A stretch of 7,490 bases of DNA, from positions 1 through 7,490 of the forward strand of contig UQPH01000052.1 in the NCBI GenBank assembly GCA_900542875.1, in the 5' to 3' direction. Positions 6,519 through 7,490 of the stretch are shown here, piece after piece; positions within the stretch are counted from its first letter, which is position 1, and every line of letters starts with the position of its first letter. This stretch comes from an uncultured Eubacterium sp. (lineage in GTDB: Bacteria; Bacillota; Clostridia; Oscillospirales; Acutalibacteraceae). The notes beneath the pieces are model-generated. The model was not told where the DNA came from, did no database searches, and was given only the letters and a program-made list of their open reading frames with translations. The position numbers were made by a program, and so were the translations under genes.

Positions 6519-6684
6519 ATTTTTACACCTCTTACATAAAATTACATTTATTCGCCCAATATTTTAACATATATAATAAAATATTGCAACAGTTTTTTTA
6601 CAATTTGCTAACATTTTAGAAAACAATGAGATTTTTTATAAATAAATTAGTCTATAAAAAAATTTTCCTTAAAAAATTTATAAG
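6519..6684. other. AT-rich spacer between ICE-like fragment and secreted-protein gene
   Basis: Over 6541-6680 I count 23 G or C in 140 bases, about 16%, far below the roughly 47% counted over 7081-7200 on its right. It holds the promoter of the secreted-protein gene at its left part. The rest (about 6600-6684) has runs of A and T and only weak AT-only pairing. I see no convincing terminator for the upstream genes and no reading frame. Confidence 0.75.
6561..6589 (-). promoter_or_regulatory. Sigma-A promoter (extended -10) of the secreted-protein/peptide unit
   Basis: On the minus strand TTGCAA (6589-6584) and TAAAAT (6566-6561) are 17 bases apart, and TGT directly precedes the -10, giving an extended -10 form. 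Transcription should start near 6554, with a leader of about 36 bases before the ATG at 6518. The very AT-rich sequence upstream could act as an UP element. No clear operator palindrome was seen. Confidence 0.75.
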
Positions 6685-7071
6685 TTAACAGATTAAATTA
6701 AATACATTGACAATATTTTCAATCAGAATTCCGGGCAGCGCCACGACAGTAACAACAATAAAAAGAACGGCAAGGCATACACATATGAGAACCTTAAAAA
6801 TAGTGTGCCTCATCGACCAAGCCGCTGAAATAATTGCCCCCACCGGACCGCCGACTGCTGTGCCGGCTGCAATTTCCGATACTGCCTTCCCTGTTTTTAT
6901 ACCGGCTTTAACAGTGTTTGTGGCGGCATTAAAAGCAGCCTCTGCTCCCTTTTGAGCAGTCTTTTCCGATGCCCTTTGACCAATTTGTTTTGCAGCCTTT
7001 GCTGCCTGCTTCGCGGCGTTGCCATAGCTGTCCTGTCCTTCTCCGAATTGCTTATTATCGGAATCCGCCAC
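6685..7071 (-). CDS. ICE-type membrane protein, probably 3'-truncated remnant (128 residues)
   Basis: The protein has three parts: a short polar start (FGEGQDSYGNAA, residues 9-20); an Ala/Lys/Gln-rich, probably helical stretch (about 19-72); and GGPVGAIISAAWSMRHTIFK (74-93) leading into one membrane span (about 92-112). It stops only 16 residues after the span, at LPGILIENIVNVFNLIC. From memory, the FGEGQD start and the GGP-GAII-AAW-MRHT-FK segment are typical of the N-terminus of large transfer proteins in clostridial conjugative elements, which continue for several hundred residues and often carry a cell-wall hydrolase domain. If so, this copy has lost its 3' part at about 6690-6710, just where the AT-rich spacer begins. 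The GTG at 7071 is chosen because AGGAGG lies seven bases upstream and gives M-A-D-S-D. It follows the preceding gene by 15 bases, hence one operon. The alternative is a complete small membrane protein. The gene is likely real, but whether it works is doubtful. Confidence 0.8.
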   Translation of the reverse strand: MADSDNKQFGEGQDSYGNAAKQAAKAAKQIGQRASEKTAQKGAEAAFNAATNTVKAGIKTGKAVSEIAAGTAVGGPVGAIISAAWSMRHTIFKVLICVCLAVLFIVVTVVALPGILIENIVNVFNLIC

Positions 7072-7075
7072 AACA

Positions 7076-7084
7076 TCACCTCCT
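7076..7084 (-). promoter_or_regulatory. Shine-Dalgarno site that decides the GTG start of the 128-residue protein
   Basis: AGGAGGTGA on the minus strand matches the 16S rRNA tail closely and lies about seven bases before the GTG at 7071. A GTG and an ATG inside or right beside it (7079, 7076) are too close to be used, and their frame gives an unrelated short protein. The GTG at 7071 is therefore the start. Confidence 0.8.
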
Positions 7085-7086
7085 GT

Positions 7087-7490
7087 TTACCGTTTACGGT
7101 TCGGCTGCTTCATACTTATGCGATTCCGTCTTTCAGGAGCTTTAAAGCGGGACGGTTCGGAACGATACCGTACTGTATCCACTGAAATGCTTACCACATT
7201 ATCGCCGTTATAAACCGGCTTTCCATCCTCATAAACGGGTATATGGCTGACTGCCGCTTCTCCCTGAACAGCATACCAACGGCCACCGGAAGAATCCTCA
7301 TAAACCTGATATGCTCCATGAGGTACGGCATATCGGGCAGTATCATAAAACCTTGCTCCCGATCCGTCCTCATGACGAACCTCAAAGTATCCGTCGGGAG
7401 ATCCGGAGCTGTCTGCCGTTATGATTCCATGTTCATATCCGGGCATAAACTCATAGAACTGCCTTTGATTATACTCATATGCCTCCTCAC
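7087..7490 (-). CDS. Unrecognised protein, C-terminal 133 residues only (start beyond window)
   Basis: The frame is open to the window edge. Fourteen residues (EEAYEYNQRQFYEF) precede the first in-frame ATG at 7446, so that ATG is probably internal and the gene starts outside the window. I do not recognise the family. The visible part has two similar beta-like units, YFEVRHEDGSGARFY and YQVYEDSSGGRWY, with a shorter third VYEDGKPVY. The shared pattern is Y-x-V, then E-D, then small residues, G-x-R, aromatic-Y. The C-terminus is basic (about the last 25 residues, rich in Arg, Lys and Pro), which would suit binding to nucleic acid or to an acidic partner. No membrane segment is seen. It ends 15 bases before the next gene, the ICE-like membrane protein, and probably shares its operon, so an accessory role in a conjugative element is my inference from position only. 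Confidence 0.75.
   Translation of the reverse strand, partial: EEAYEYNQRQFYEFMPGYEHGIITADSSGSPDGYFEVRHEDGSGARFYDTARYAVPHGAYQVYEDSSGGRWYAVQGEAAVSHIPVYEDGKPVYNGDNVVSISVDTVRYRSEPSRFKAPERRNRISMKQPNRKR

Larger units (their letters stand above)
6685..7490 (-). mobile_element. Probable edge of a degraded integrative conjugative element
   Basis: Two adjacent, tightly spaced minus-strand genes have higher GC than the rest (about 47% by count over 7081-7200). One of them resembles the anchor region of ICE transfer proteins and appears cut short. I infer that conjugative-element DNA runs from here beyond the right edge and is interrupted on the left near 6690-6710. No integrase, relaxase, VirB4 or attachment repeat is in view, so this rests mainly on one family resemblance. 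Confidence 0.45.

Noticed and set aside
6600..6684. Terminator after the 128-residue protein
   Set aside because: Only AT pairing with mismatches or bulges is possible around 6655-6683; there is no GC-containing stem.
6897..7079. A 60-residue minus-strand frame overlapping the 128-residue protein
   Set aside because: Its start lies inside the Shine-Dalgarno site and it overlaps, in another frame, a protein with a sensible membrane segment.
7191..7446. ATG at 7446 as the true start of the right-edge gene, and an ATG near 7478 in another frame
   Set aside because: The 7446 frame stays open with protein-like sequence to the window edge, and no ribosome site precedes that ATG. The ATG near 7478 has GAGGAGG-like sequence before it, but its frame stops after about 17 codons.

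Overview
The window looks chromosomal and comes from a low- to mid-GC Firmicute. The best guess is an Oscillospiraceae/Ruminococcus-like gut clostridium. The evidence is strong AAGGAGG Shine-Dalgarno sites, TTG and GTG starts, AT-rich sigma-A promoters, a clostridial-type type IIA topoisomerase pair, clostridial short hairpin repeats and a fragment that looks like a Firmicutes conjugative element. Every gene I can support reads on the minus strand, so the order of transcription is from high to low coordinate.

Layout in transcription order. (1) 7490-6685: the 3' end of an unrecognised gene (133 residues visible), then a 128-residue Ala/Lys-rich single-span membrane protein. The latter resembles the N-terminus of the large membrane-anchored transfer proteins of clostridial integrative conjugative elements (ICEs) but stops just after the membrane segment. 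This looks like the broken edge of an ICE. (2) 6684-6519: a very AT-rich spacer (about 16% GC over 6541-6680, counted by hand) carrying a good sigma-A promoter. (3) 6518-3441 and 3425-3288: a transcription unit with its own promoter and terminator. It encodes a 1025-residue secreted multidomain protein and, 15 bases downstream, a 45-residue acidic peptide. The unit ends in a 13-bp perfect hairpin with a T tract. (4) 3239-3107: a MITE-like element made of two imperfect inverted arms, each containing two small hairpins. (5) 3037-1: a consensus promoter followed by a two-gene operon for a divergent type IIA topoisomerase, B subunit (complete) then A subunit (N-terminal 325 residues). The two are separated by 12 bases, and both start with TTG.

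The topoisomerase subunits should form one A2B2 enzyme that passes duplex DNA through a gated double-strand break. All core ATPase, TOPRIM and cleavage residues are present. The A subunit has Ala at the position of the quinolone-contacting Ser83 of E. coli GyrA. The secreted-protein/peptide unit is the least explained part of the window: the large protein has a signal peptide, a DNRLRE/CBM96-like beta-domain, two FIVAR-like helical regions and several beta-domains, but no visible LPXTG, dockerin or C-terminal membrane anchor. I cannot assign it a function. No rRNA, tRNA, CRISPR array or integrase gene was seen.
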